Made by a program: the position numbers and the translations under genes. The notes under the pieces were generated by a model. It did no database searches. It worked only from the letters and a program-made list of their open reading frames with translations, and was not told the DNA's origin. Shown here in pieces: positions 10,796 to 23,985 of a DNA stretch of 64,000 bases. The first letter of the stretch is position 1; each line of letters begins with the position of its first letter. The stretch comes from Chaunax sp. Z400. Taxonomy: Eukaryota > Chordata > Actinopteri > Lophiiformes > Chaunacidae. Where the stretch lies: positions 575,501-639,500 of the forward strand of contig CM075184.1 in the NCBI GenBank assembly GCA_037577475.1, written 5' to 3'.

Positions 10796-12170
10796 CGACC
10801 TTCCGTTCAAAAGTTACCAACCCGGGTACGGCCCCGATTGAGTTTTTATCCCCTTAACCTAACCTAACCCTAACCCCTAACCCACACTTGTCCGCTAGTC
10901 TGTACGACCTTCCGTTCGCGAGATACAGACATTCAAAATACGCCCCTACTGGACATGTCATATCTCGGGAAAGGAAGGTCGCACAGACTCGGGACAAAGA
11001 CTGGTGTTCTCAGAGACCACATAAACCCCTAGACGGACGTTGGTCCCGAGTCTCTACGACCTTCCGTTTCCGAGATACACACATTCACTATAGGCGAACC
11101 AAACCCCATTCACTTCAATGGGAAAATAAACTTGAGTATAACTCGGGAACGGAAGGTCGTAGAGACTCGGGACCCTGATCCGTCGGACATAATTCGTGGT
11201 CCCTGAACACGCCAGACTTCTCCCCGAGTCTCTACGACCTTCCGTTCCCGAGATACAAACATTCCAAAAATCACCAAAAATACATGTCATATCTCGGGAA
11301 CCGTAAGTCGTAGAGACTCGGTTTACCTGCTGGCGTTCTTGGAGACTCCATAAAACCATTGAAAGAGCTTATCCCCGAGTCTCTACGACCTTCCGTTCCC
11401 GAGATACAGACATTCAAAATACGCCCCTACTGGACATGTCATATCTCGGGAAAGGAAGGTCGCACAGACTCGGGACAAAGACTGGTGTTCTCAGAGACCA
11501 CATAAACCCCTAGACGGACGTTGGTCCCGAGTCTCTACGACCTTCCGTTTCCGAGATACACACATTCACTATAGGCGAACCAAAGCCCATTCACTTCAAT
11601 GGGAAAATAAACTTGAGTATAACTCGGGAACGGAAGGTCGTAGAGACTCTGGACCCTGATCCGTCGGACATAATTCGTGGTCTCTGAACACGCCAGATTT
11701 CTCCCCGAGTCTCTACGACCTTCCGTTCCCGAGATACAGACATTCAAAATACGCCCCTACTGGACATGTCATATCTTGGGAAAGGAAGGTCGCACAGACT
11801 CGGGACAAAGACTGGTGTTCTCAGAGACCATATAAACCCCTAGACAGACGTTGGTCCCGAGTCTCTACGACCTTCCGTTCCCGAGATACAGACATTCAAA
11901 ATACGCCCCTACTGGACATGTCATATCTCGGGAACGGAAGGTCGTAGAGACTCGGGACCCTGATCCGTCGGACATAATTCGTGGTCCCTGAACACGCCAG
12001 ACTTCTCCCCGAGTCTCTACGACCTTCCGTTCCCGAGATACAAACATTCCAAAAATCACCAAAAATACATGTCATATCTCGGGAACCGTAAGTCGTAGGG
12101 ACTCGGTTTACCTGCTGGCGTTCTTGGAGACCCCATAAAACCATTGAAAGACCTTATCCCCGAGTCTCTA
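10796..12170 (+). repeat. Block 8: third copy of block 4, 1375 bp
   Basis: T 10796-10904 (109 bp). Units start at B 10905, A 11057, D 11235, B 11386, A 11538, B 11716, C 11868 and D 12020. Private C-to-T change at 11698 relative to blocks 4 and 6. It is the last C-containing block until 56063. Confidence 0.93.
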
Positions 12171-14518
12171 CGACCTTCCGTTCAAAAGTTACCAACCCGG
12201 GTACGGCCCCGATTGACTTTTTATCCCCTTAACCTAACCTAACCCTAACCCTAACCCTAACCCCTAACCCACACTTGTCCGCTAGTCTGTACGACCTTCC
12301 GTTCCCGAGATACAGACATTCAAAATACGCCCCTACTGGACATGTCATATCTCGGGAAAGGAAGGTCGCACAGACTCGGGACAAAGACTGGTGTTCTCAG
12401 AGACCACATAAACCCCTAGACGGACGTTGGTCCCGAGTCTCTACGACCTTCCGTTTCCGAGATACACACATTCACTATAGGCGAACCAAACCCCATTCAC
12501 TTCAATGGGAAAATAAACTTGAGTATAACTCGGGAACGGAAGGTCGTAGAGACTCGGGACCCTGATCCGTCGGACATAATTCGTGGTCCCTGAACACGCC
12601 AGACTTATCCCCGAGTCTCTACGACCTTCCGTTCCCGAGATACAAACATTCCAAAAATCACCAAAAATACATGTCATATCTCGGGAACCGTAAGTCGTAG
12701 AGACTCGGTTTACCTGCTGGCGTTCTTGGAGACTCCATAAAACCATTGAAAGAGCTTATCCCTGAGTCTCTACGACCTTCCGTTCCCGAGATACAGACAT
12801 TCAAAATACGCCCCTACTGGACATGTCATATCTCGGGAAAGGAAGGTCGCACAGACTCGGGACAAAGACTGGTGTTCTCAGAGACCACATAAACCCCTAG
12901 ACGGACGTTGGTCCCGAGTCTCTACGACCTTCCGTTTCCGAGATACACACATTCACTATAGGCGAACCAAAGCCCATTCACTTCAATGGGAAAATAAACT
13001 TGAGTATAACTCGGGAACGGAAGGTCGTAGAGACTCGGGATCCTGATCCGTCGGACATAATTCGTGGTCCCTGAACACGCCAGACTTCTCCCCGAGTCTC
13101 TACGACCTTCCGTTCCCGAGATACAAACATTCCAAAAATCACCAAAAATACATGTCATATCTCGGGAACCGTAAGTCGTAGAGACTCGGTTTACCTGCTG
13201 GCGTTCTTGGAGACTCCATAAAACCATTGAAAGAGCTTATCCCCGAGTCTCTACGACCTTCCGTTCCCGAGATACAAACATTCCAAAAATCACCAAAAAT
13301 ATATGTCATATCTCGGGAACCGTAAGTCGTAGAGACTCGGTTTACCTGCTGGCGTTCTTGGAGACTCCATAAAACCATTGAAAGAGCTTATCCCTGAGTC
13401 TCTACGACCTTCCGTTCCCGAGATACAGACAATCAAAATACGCCCCTACTGGACATGTCATATCTCGGGAAAGGAAGGTCGCACAGACTCGGGACAAAGA
13501 CTGGTGTTCTCAGAGACCACATAAACCCCTAGACGGACGTTGGTCCCGAGTCTCTACGACCTTCCGTTTCCGAGATACACACATTCACTATAGGCGAACC
13601 AAAGCCCATTCACTTCAATGGGAAAATAAACTTGAGTATAACTCGGGAACGGAAGGTCGTAGAGACTCGGGATCCTGATCCGTCGGACATAATTCGTGGT
13701 CCCTGAACACGCCAGACTTCTCCCCGAGTCTCTACGACCTTCCGTTCCCGAGATACAAACATTCCAAAAATCACCAAAAATACATGTCATATCTCGGGAA
13801 CCGTAAGTCGTAGAGACTCGGTTTACCTGCTGGCGTTCTTGGAGACTCCATAAAACCATTGAAAGAGCTTATCCCCGAGTCTCTACGACCTTCCGTTCCC
13901 GAGATACAGACATTCAAAATATGCCCCTACTGGACATGTCATATCTCGGGAAAGGAAGGTCGCACAGACTCGGGACAAAGACTGGTGTTCTCAGAGACCA
14001 CATAAACCCCTAGACGGACGTTGGTCCCGAGTCTCTACGACCTTCTGTTTCCGAGATACACACATTCACTATAGGCGAACCAAAGCCCATTCACTTCAAT
14101 GGGAAAATAAACTTGAGTATAACTCGGGAACGGAAGGTCGTAGAGACTCTGGACCCTGATCCGTCGGACATAATTCGTGGTCTCTGAACACGCCAGACTT
14201 CTCCCCGAGTCTCTACGACCTTCCGTTCCCGAGATACAGACATTCAAAATACGCCCCTACTGGACATGTCATATCTTGGGAAAGGAAGGTCGCACAGACT
14301 CGGGACAAAGACTGGTGTTCTCAGAGACCACATAAACCCCTAGACGGACGTTGGTCCCGAGTCTCTACGACCTTTCGTTCCCGAGATACAAACATTCCAA
14401 AAATCACCAAAAATACATGTCATATCTCGGGAACCGTAAGTCGTAGGGACTCGGTTTACCTGCTGGCGTTCTTGGAGACCCCATAAAACCATTGAAAGAG
14501 CTTATCCCCGAGTCTCTA
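12171..14518 (+). repeat. Block 9: T-B-A-D-B-A-D-D-B-A-D-B-A-B-D, 2348 bp
   Basis: T 12171-12291 (121 bp, private G-to-C at 12217). Units start at B 12292, A 12444, D 12622, B 12773, A 12925, D 13103, D 13254, B 13405, A 13557, D 13735, B 13886, A 14038, B 14216 and D 14368. B-A-D at 12773 recurs at 13405 (offset 632), both with GGGATCCTGATCC in A. It contains the only D-D pair in the window. Confidence 0.93.
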
Positions 14519-15753
14519 CGACCTTCCGTTCAAAAGTTACCAACCCGGGTACGGCCCCGATTGAGTTTTTATCCCCTTAACCTAACCTAACCCTAACCCT
14601 AACCCTAACCCCTAACCCACACTTGTCCGCTAGTCTCTACGACCTTCCGTTCCCGAGATACAGACATTCAAAATACGCCCCTACTGGACATGTCATATCT
14701 CGGGAAAGGAAGGTCGCACAGACTCGGGACAAAGACTGGTGTTCTCAGAGACCACATAAACCCCTAGACGGCCGTTGGTCCCGAGTCTCTACGACCTTCC
14801 GTTTCCGAGATACACACATTCACTATAGGCGAACCAAACCCCATTCACTTCAATGCGAAAATAAACTTGAGTATAACTCGGGAACGGAAGGTCGTAGAGA
14901 CTCGGGACCCTGATCCGTCGGACATAATTCGTGGTCCCTGAACACGCCAGACTTCTCCCCGAGTCTCTACGACCTTCCGTTCCCGAGATACAAACATTCC
15001 AAAAATCACCAAAAATACATGTCATATCTCGGGAACCGTAAGTCGTAGAGACTCGGTTTACCTGCTGGCGTTCTTGGAGACTCCATAAAACCATTGAAAG
15101 AGCTTATCCCCGAGTCTCTACGACCTTCCGTTCCCGAGATACAGACATTCAAAATATGCCCCTACTGGACATGTCATATCTCGGGAAAGGAAGGTCGCAC
15201 AGACTCGGGACAAAGACTGGTGTTCTCAGAGACCACATAAACCCCTAGACGGACGTTGGTCCCGAGTCTCTACGACCTTCTGTTTCCGAGATACACACAT
15301 TCACTATAGGCGAACCAAAGCCCATTCACTTCAATGGGAAAATAAACTTGAGTATAACTCGGGAACGGAAGGTCGTAGAGACTCTGGACCCTGATCCGTC
15401 GGACATAATTCGTGGTCTCTGAACACGCCAGACTTCTCCCCGAGTCTCTACGACCTTCCGTTCCCGAGATACAGACATTCAAAATACGCCCCTACTGGAC
15501 ATGTCATATCTTGGGAAAGGAAGGTCGCACAGACTCGGGACAAAGACTGGTGTTCTCAGAGACCACATAAACCCCTAGACGGACGTTGGTCCCGAGTCTC
15601 TACGACCTTTCGTTCCCGAGATACAAACATTCCAAAAATCACCAAAAATACATGTCATATCTCGGGAACCGTAAGTCGTAGGGACTCGGTTTACCTGCTG
15701 GCGTTCTTGGAGACCCCATAAAACCATTGAAAGAGCTTATCCCCGAGTCTCTA
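14519..15753 (+). repeat. Block 10: T-B-A-D-B-A-B-D, 1235 bp
   Basis: T 14519-14639 (121 bp), the first with the TCTCTA ending instead of TCTGTA. Units start at B 14640, A 14792, D 14970, B 15121, A 15273, B 15451 and D 15603. A 14792 has AATGCG at 14856. Confidence 0.93.
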
Positions 15754-16988
15754 CGACCTTCCGTTCAAAAGTTACCAACCCGGGTACGGCCCCGATTGAG
15801 TTTTTATCCCCTTAACCTAACCTAACCCTAACCCTAACCCTAACCCCTAACCCACACTTGTCCGCTAGTCTCTACGACCTTCCGTTCCCGAGATACAGAC
15901 ATTCAAAATACGCCCCTACTGGACATGTCATATCTCGGGAAAGGAAGGTCGCACAGACTCGGGACAAAGACTGGTGTTCTCAGAGACCACATAAACCCCT
16001 AGACGGACGTTGGTCCCGAGTCTCTACGACCTTCCGTTTCCGAGATACACACATTCACTATAGGCGAACCAAACCCCATTCACTTCAATGCGAAAATAAA
16101 CTTGAGTATAACTCGGGAACGGAAGGTCGTAGAGACTCGGGACCCTGATCCGTCGGACATAATTCGTGGTCCCTGAACACGCCAGACTTCTCCCCGAGTC
16201 TCTACGACCTTCCGTTCCCGAGATACAAACATTCCAAAAATCACCAAAAATACATGTCATATCTCGGGAACCGTAAGTCGTAGAGACTCGGTTTACCTGC
16301 TGGCGTTCTTGGAGACTCCATAAAACCATTGAAAGAGCTTATCCCCGAGTCTCTACGACCTTCCGTTCCCGAGATACAGACATTCAAAATACGCCCCTAC
16401 TGGACATGTCATATTTCGGGAAAGGAAGGTCGCACAGACTCGGGACAAAGACTGGTGTTCTCAGAGACCACATAAACCCCTAGACGGACGTTGGTCCCGA
16501 GTCTCTACGACCTTCCGTTTCCGAGATACACACATTCACTATAGGCGAACCAAAGCCCATTCACTTCAATGGGAAAATAAACTTGAGTATAACTCGGGAA
16601 CGGAAGGTCGTAGAGACTCGGGACCCTGATCCGTCGGACATAATTCGTGGTCTCTGAACACGCCAGACTTCTCCCCGAGTCTCTACGACCTTCCGTTCCC
16701 GAGATACAGACATTCAAAATACGCCCCTACTGGACATGTCATATCTTGGGAAAGGAAGGTCGCACAGACTCGGGACAAAGACTGGTGTTCTCAGAGACCA
16801 CATAAACCGCTAGACGGACGTTGGTCCCGAGTCTCTACGACCTTTCGTTCCCGAGATACAAACATTCCAAAAATCACCAAAAATACATGTCATATCTCGG
16901 GAACCGTAAGTCGTAGGGACTCGGTTTACCTGCTGGCGTTCTTGGAGACCCCATAAAACCATTGAAAGAGCTTATCCCCGAGTCTCTA
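15754..16988 (+). repeat. Block 11: T-B-A-D-B-A-B-D, 1235 bp
   Basis: T 15754-15874 (121 bp). Units start at B 15875, A 16027, D 16205, B 16356, A 16508, B 16686 and D 16838. It shares AATGCG (16091) with block 10. The last B reads AACCGCTAGACGG. Confidence 0.93.
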
Positions 16989-18221
16989 CGACCTTCCGTT
17001 CAAAAGTTACCAACCCGGGTACGGCCCCGATTGAGTTTTTATCCCCTTAACCTAACCTAACCCTAACCCTAACCCTAACCCCTAACCCACACTTGTCCGC
17101 TAGTCTCTACGACCTTCCGTTCCCGAGATACAGACATTCAAAATACGCCCCTACTGGACATGTCATATCTCGGGAAAGGAAGGTCGCACAGACTCGGGAC
17201 AAAGACTGGTGTTCTCAGAGACCACATAAACCCCTAGACGGACGTTGGTCCCGAGTCTCTACGACCTTCCGTTTCCGAGATACACACATTCACTATAGGC
17301 GAACCAAACCCCATTCACTTCAATGGGAAAATAAACTTGAGTATAACTCGGGAACGGAAGGTCGTAGAGACTCGGGACCCTGATCCGTCAGACATAATTC
17401 GTGGTCCCTGAACACGCCAGACTTCTCCCCGAGTCTCTACGACCTTCCGTTCCCGAGATACAAACATTCCAAAAATCACCAAAAATACATGTCATATCTC
17501 GGGAACCGTAAGTCGTAGAGACTCGGTTTACCTGCTGGCGTTCTTGGAGACCGCATAAAACCATTGAAAGAGCTTATCCCCGAGTCTCTACGACCTTCCG
17601 TTCCCGAGATACACATTCAAAATACGCCCCTACTGGACATGTCATATCTCGGGAAAGGAAGGTCGCACAGACTCGGGACAAAGACTGGTGTTCTCAGAGA
17701 CCACATAAACCCCTAGACGGACGTTGGTCCCGAGTCTCTACGACCTTCCGTTTCCGAGATACACACATTCACTATAGGCGAACCAAAGCCCATTCACTTC
17801 AATGGGAAAATAAACTTGAGTATAACTCGGGAACGGAAGGTCGTAGAGACTCGGGACCCTGATCCGTCGGACATAATTCGTGGTCTCTGAACACGCCAGA
17901 CTTCTCCCCGAGTCTCTACGACCTTCCGTTCCCGAGATACAGACATTCAAAATACGCCCCTACTGGACATGTCATATCTTGGGAAAGGAAGGTCGCACAG
18001 ACTCGGGACAAAGACTGGTGTTCTCAGAGACCACATAAACCGGTAGACGGACGTTGGTCCCGAGTCTCTACGACCTTTCGTTCCCGAGATACAAACATTC
18101 CAAAAATCACCAAAAATACATGTCATATCTCGGGAACCGTAAGTCGTAGGGCCTCGGTTTACCTGCTGGCGTTCTTGGAGACCCCATAAAACCATTGAAA
18201 GAGCTTATCCCCGAGTCTCTA
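16989..18221 (+). repeat. Block 12: T-B-A-D-B-A-B-D, 1233 bp
   Basis: T 16989-17109 (121 bp). Units start at B 17110, A 17262, D 17440, B 17591 (150 bp), A 17741, B 17919 and D 18071. The 150-bp B is otherwise found only in blocks 1, 2, 5 and 7. A 17262 reads CCGTCAGAC. Confidence 0.93.
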
Positions 18222-19792
18222 CGACCTTCCGTTCAAAAGTTACCAACCCGGGTACGGCCCCGATTGAGTTTTTATCCCCTTAACCTAACCTAACCCTAAC
18301 CCTAAGCCTAACCCTAACCCCTAACCCACACTTGTCCGCTAGTCTCTACGACCTTCCGTTCCCGAGATACAGACATTCAAAATACGCCCCTACTGGACAT
18401 GTCATATCTCGGGAAAGGAAGGTCGCACAGACTCGGGACAAAGACTGGTGTTCTCAGAGACCACATAAACCCCTAGACGGACGTTGGTCCCAGGTCTCTA
18501 CGACCTTCCGTTTCCGAGATACACACATTCACTATAGGCGAACCAAACCCCATTCACTTCAATGGGAAAATAAACTTGAGTATAACTCGGGAACGGAAGG
18601 TCGTAGAGACTCGGGACCCTGATCCGTCGGACATAATTCGTGGTCCCTGAACACGCCAGACTTCTCCCCGAGTCTCTACGACCTTCCGTTCCCGAGATAC
18701 AAACATTCCAAAAATCACCAAAAATACATGTCATATCTCGGGAACCGTAAGTCGTAGAGACTCGGTTTACCTGCTGGCGTTCTTGGAGACTCCATAAAAC
18801 CATTGAAAGAGCTTATCCCCGAGTCTCTACGACCTTCCGTTCCCGAGATACAGACATTCAAAAGACGCCCCTACTGGACATGTCATATCTCGGGAAAGGA
18901 AGGTCGCACAGACTCGGGACAAAGACTGGTGTTCTCAGAGACCACATAAACCCCTAGACGGACGTTGGTCCCAGGTCTCTACGACCTTCCGTTTCCGAGA
19001 TACACACATTCACTATAGGCGAACCAAACCCCATTCACTTCAATGGGAAAATAAACTTGAGTATAACTCGGGAACGGAAGGTCGTAGAGACTCGGGACCC
19101 TGATCCGTCGGACATAATTCGTGGTCTCTGAACACGCCAGACTTCTCCCCGTGTCTCTACGACCTTCCGTTCCCGAGATACAGACATTCAAAATACGCCC
19201 CTACTGGACATGTCATATCTCGGGAAAGGAAGGTCGCACAGACTCGGGACAAAGACTGGTGTTCTCAGAGACCACATAAACCCCTAGACGGACGTTGGTC
19301 CCGAGTCTCTACGACCTTCCGTTTCAGAGATACACACATTCACTATAGGCGAACCAAAGCCCATTCACTTCAATGGGAAAATAAACTTGAGTATAACTCG
19401 GGAACGGAAGGTCGTAGAGACTCGGGACCCTGATCCGTCGGACATAATTCGTGGTCTCTGAACACGCCAGACTTCTCCCTGAGTCTCTACGACCTTCCGT
19501 TCCCGAGATACAGACATTCAAAATACGCCCCTACTGGACATGTCATATCTTGGGAAAGGAAGGTCGCACAGACTCGGGACAAAGACTGGTGTTCTCAGAG
19601 ACCACATAAACCGCTAGACGGACGTTGGTCCCGAGTCTCTACGACCTTTCGTTCCCGAGATACAAACATTCCAAAAATCACCAAAAATACATGTCATATC
19701 TCGGGAACCGTAAGTCGTAGGGACTCGGTTTACCTGCTGGCGTTCTTGGAGACCCCATAAAACCATTGAAAGAGCTTATCCCCGAGTCTCTA
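18222..19792 (+). repeat. Block 13: T-B-A-D-B-A-B-A-B-D, 1571 bp
   Basis: T 18222-18348 (127 bp) has a variant telomeric hexamer CTAAGC (G at 18306). Units start at B 18349, A 18501, D 18679, B 18830 (AAAAGACGCC), A 18982, B 19160, A 19312 (GTTTCAGAGATA) and B 19490, then D 19642. GTCCCAGGTCTC first appears here. Confidence 0.92.
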
Positions 19793-21021
19793 CGACCTTC
19801 CGTTCAAAAGTTACCAACCCGGGTACGGCCCCGATTGAGTTTTTATCCCCTTAACCTAACCTAACCCTAACCCTAACCCTAACCCACACTTGTCCGCTAG
19901 TCTCTACGACCTTCCGTTCCCGAGATACAGACATTCAAAATACGCCCCTACTGGACATGTCATATCTCGGGAAAGGAAGGTCGCACAGACTCGGGACAAA
20001 GACTGGTGTTCTCAGAGACCACATAAACCCCTAGACGGACGTTGGTCCCGAGTCTCTACGACCTTCCGTTTCCGAGATACACACATTCACTATAGGCGAA
20101 CCAAACCCCATTCACTTCAATGGGAAAATAAACTTGAGTATAACTCGGGAACGGAAGGTCGTAGAGACTCGGGACCCTGATCCGTCGGACATAATTCGTG
20201 GTCCCTGAACACGCCAGACTTCTCCCCGAGTCTCTACGACCTTCCGTTCCCGAGATACAAACATTCCAAAAATCACCAAAAATACATGTCATATCTCGGG
20301 AACCGTAAGTCGTAGAGACTCGGTTTACCTGCTGGCGTTCTTGGAGACTCCATAAAACCATTGAAAGAGCTTATCCCTGAGTCTCTACGACCTTCCGTTC
20401 CCGAGATACAGACATTCAAAATACGCCCCTACTGGACATGTCATATCTCGGGAAAGGAAGGTCGCACAGACTCGGGACAAAGACTGGTGTTCTCAGAGAC
20501 CACATAAACCCCTAGACGGACGTTGGTCCCGAGTCTCTACGACCTTCCGTTTCCGAGATACACACATTCACTATAGGCGAACCAAAGCCCATTCACTTCA
20601 ATGGGAAAATAAACTTGAGTATAACTCGGGAACGGAAGGTCGTAGAGACTCTGGACCCTGATCCGTCGGACATAATTCGTGGTCTCTGAACACGCCAGAC
20701 TTCTCCCCGAGTCTCTACGACCTTCCGTTCCCGAGATACAGACATTCAAAATACGCCCCTACTGGACATGTCATATCTTGGGAAAGGAAGGTCGCACAGA
20801 CTCGGGACAAAGACTGGTGTTCTCAGAGACCACATAAACCCCTAGACGGACGTTGGTCCCGAGTCTCTACGACCTTCCGTTCCCGAGATACAGACATTCA
20901 AAATACACCCCTACTGGACATGTCATATCTCGGGAACCGTAAGTCGTAGGGCCTCGGTTTACCTGCTGGCGTTCTTGGAGACCCCATAAAACCATTGAAA
21001 GAGCTTATCCCCGAGTCTCTA
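19793..21021 (+). repeat. Block 14: T-B-A-D-B-A-B-E, 1229 bp
   Basis: T 19793-19906 is 114 bp; it lacks the CCCCTAA step, the only T not changed in whole hexamers from this class. Units start at B 19907, A 20059, D 20237, B 20388, A 20540, B 20718 and E 20870. It holds the first E unit. Confidence 0.92.
20870..21021 (+). repeat. Unit E exemplar (152 bp), B-head/D-tail chimera
   Basis: The head is B (ACAGACATTCAAAATACACC, then CTACTGGACATGTCATAT). After CTCGGGAA it switches to the block-closing D tail (CCGTAAGTCGTAGGGCCTCGG region). All ten copies directly precede T: 20870, 23834, 25176, 27329, 31674, 37185, 38606, 42171, 43922 and 51958. AATACACCCC marks the copies at 20870, 23834, 25176 and 27329; the others have AATACGCCCC. 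Confidence 0.9.
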
Positions 21022-23073
21022 CGACCTTCCGTTCAAAAGTTACCAACCCGGGTACGGCCCCGATTGAGTTTTTATCCCCTTAACCTAACCTAACCCTAAC
21101 CCTAACCCTAACCCTAACCCCTAACCCACACTTGTCCGCTAGTCTCTACGACCTTCCGTTCCCGAGATACAGACATTCAAAATACGCCCCTACTGGACAT
21201 GTCATATCTCGGGAAAGGAAGGTCGCACAGACTCGGGACAAAGACTGGTGTTCTCAGAGACCACATAAACCCCTAGACGGACGTTGGTCCCAGGTCTCTA
21301 CGACCTTCCGTTTCCGAGATACACACATTCACTATAGGCGAACCAAACCCCATTCACTTCAATGGGAAAATAAACTTGAGTATAACTCGGGAACGGAAGG
21401 TCGTAGAGACTCGGGACCCTGATCCGTCGGACATAATTCGTGGTCCCTGAACACGCCAGACTTCTCCCCGAGTCTCTACGACCTTCCGTTCCCGAGATAC
21501 AAACATTCCAAAAATCACCAAAAATACATGTCATATCTCGGGAACCGTAAGTCGTAGAGACTCGGTTTACCTGCTGGCGTTCTTGGAGACTGCATAAAAC
21601 CATTGAAAGAGCTTATCCCCGAGTCTCTACGACCTTCCGTTCCCGAGATACAGACATTCAAAATACGCCCCTACTGGACATGTCATATCTCGGGAAAGGA
21701 AGGTCGCACAGACTCGGGACAAAGACTGGTGTTCTCAGAGACCACATAAACCCCTAGACGGACGTTGGTCCCGAGTCTCTACGACCTTCCGTTTCCGAGA
21801 TACACACATTCACTATAGGCGAACCAAAGCCCATTCACTTCAATGGGAAAATAAACTTGAGTATAACTCGGGAACGGAAGGTCGTAGAGACTCGGGACCC
21901 TGATCCGTCGGACATAATTCGTGGTCTCTGAACACGCCAGACTTCTCCCCGTGTCTCTACGACCTTCCGTTCCCGAGATACAGACATTCAAAATACGCCC
22001 CTACTGGACATGTCATATCTCGGGAAAGGAAGGTCGCACAGACTCGGGACAAAGACTGGTGTTCTCAGAGACCACATAAACCCCTAGAAGGATGTTGGTC
22101 CCGAGTCTCTACGACCTTCCGTTTCAGAGATACACACATTCACTATAGGCGAACCAAACCCCATTCACTTCAATGGGAAAATAAACTTGAGTATAACTCG
22201 GGAACGGAAGGTCGTAGAGACTCGGGACCCTGATCGGTCGGACATAATTCGTGGTCCCTGAACACGCCAGACTTCTCCCCGAGTCTCTACGACCTTCCGT
22301 TCCCGAGATACAAACATTCCAAAAATCACCAAAAATACATGTCATATCTCGGGAACCGTAAGTCGTAGAGACTCGGTTTACCTGCTGGCGTTCTTGGAGA
22401 CTCCATAAAACCATTGAAAGAGCTTATCCCCGAGTCTCTACGACCTTCCGTTCCCGAGATACAGACATTCAAAATACGCCCCTACTGGACATGTCATATC
22501 TCGGGAAAGGAAGGTCGCACAGACTCGGGACAAAGTCTGGTGTTCTCAGAGACCACATAAACCCCTAGACGGACGTTGGTCCCGAGTCTCTACGACCTTC
22601 CGTTTCCGAGATACACACATTCACTATAGGCGAACCAAAGCCCATTCACTTCAATGGGAAAATAAACTTGAGTATAACTCGGGAACGGAAGGTCGTAGAG
22701 ACTCGGGACCCTGATCCGTCGGACATAATTCGTGGTCTCTGAACACGCCAGACTTCTCCCCGAGTCTCTACGACCTTCCGTTCCCGAGATACAGACATTC
22801 AAAATACGCCCCTACTGGACATGTCATATCTTGGGAAAGGAAGGTCGCACAGACTCGGGACAAAGACTGGTGTTCTCAGAGACCACATAAACCGCTAGAC
22901 GGACGTTGGTCCCGAGTCTCTACGACCTTTAGTTCCCGAGATACAAACATTCCAAAAATCACCAAAAATACATGTCATATCTCGGGAACCGTAAGTCGTA
23001 GGGCCTCGGTTTACCTGCTGGCGTTCTTGGAGACCCCATAAAACCATTGAAAGAGCTTATCCCCGAGTCTCTA
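21022..23073 (+). repeat. Block 15: T-B-A-D-B-A-B-A-D-B-A-B-D, 2052 bp
   Basis: T 21022-21148 (127 bp). Units start at B 21149, A 21301, D 21479, B 21630, A 21782, B 21960, A 22112, D 22290, B 22441, A 22593, B 22771 and D 22923. Markers: AGAAGGATGTTGG near 22086, GATCGGTCGG near 22233, CAAAGTCTGG near 22532, and CTTTAGTTCCC in the last D. Confidence 0.92.
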
Positions 23074-23985
23074 CGACCTTCCGTTCAAAAGTTACCAACC
23101 CGGGTACGGCCCCGATTGAGTTTTATTCCCCTTAACCTAACCTAACCCTAACCCTAACCCTAACCCTAACCCCTAACCCACACTTGTCCGCTAGTCTCTA
23201 CGACCTTCCGTTCCCGAGATACAGACATTCAAAATACGCCCCTACTGGACATGTCATATCTCGGGAAAGGAAGGTCGCACAGACTCGGGACAAAGACTGG
23301 TGTTCTCAGAGACCACATAAACCCCTAGACGGACGTTGGTCCCAGGTCTCTACGACCTTCCGTTTCCGAGATACACACATTCACTATAGGCGAACCAAAC
23401 CCCATTCACTTCAATGGGAAAATAAACTTGAGTATAACTCGGGAACGGAAGGTCGTAGAGACTCGGGACCCTGATCCGTCTGACATAATTCGTGGTCCCT
23501 GAACACGCAAGACTTCTCCCCGAGTCTCTACGACCTTCCGTTCCCGAGATACAAACATTCCAAAAATCACCAAAAATACATGTCATATCTCGGGAACCGT
23601 AAGTCGTAGAGACTCGGTTTACCTGCTGGCGTTCTTGGAGACTGCATAAAACCATTGAAAGAGCTTATCCCCGAGTCTCTACGACCTTCCGTTCCCGAGA
23701 TACAGACATTCAAAATACGCCCCTACTGGACATGTCATATCTCGGGAAATGAAGGTCGCACAGACTCGGGACAAAGACTGGTGTTCTCAGAGACCACATA
23801 AACCCCTAGACGGACGTTGGTCCCGAGTCTCTACGACCTTCCGTTCCCGAGATACAGACATTCAAAATACACCCCTACTGGACATGTCATATCTCGGGAA
23901 CCGTAAGTCGTAGGGCCTCGGTTTACCTGCTGGCGTTCTTGGAGACCCCATAAAACCATTGAAAGAGCTTATCCCCGAGTCTCTA
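23074..23985 (+). repeat. Block 16: T-B-A-D-B-E, 912 bp
   Basis: T 23074-23200 (127 bp, with GAGTTTTATTCCCC in place of GAGTTTTTATCCCC). Units start at B 23201, A 23353, D 23531, B 23682 and E 23834. Markers: CCGTCTGACAT, CACGCAAGAC and GGGAAATGAAGG. Confidence 0.92.
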
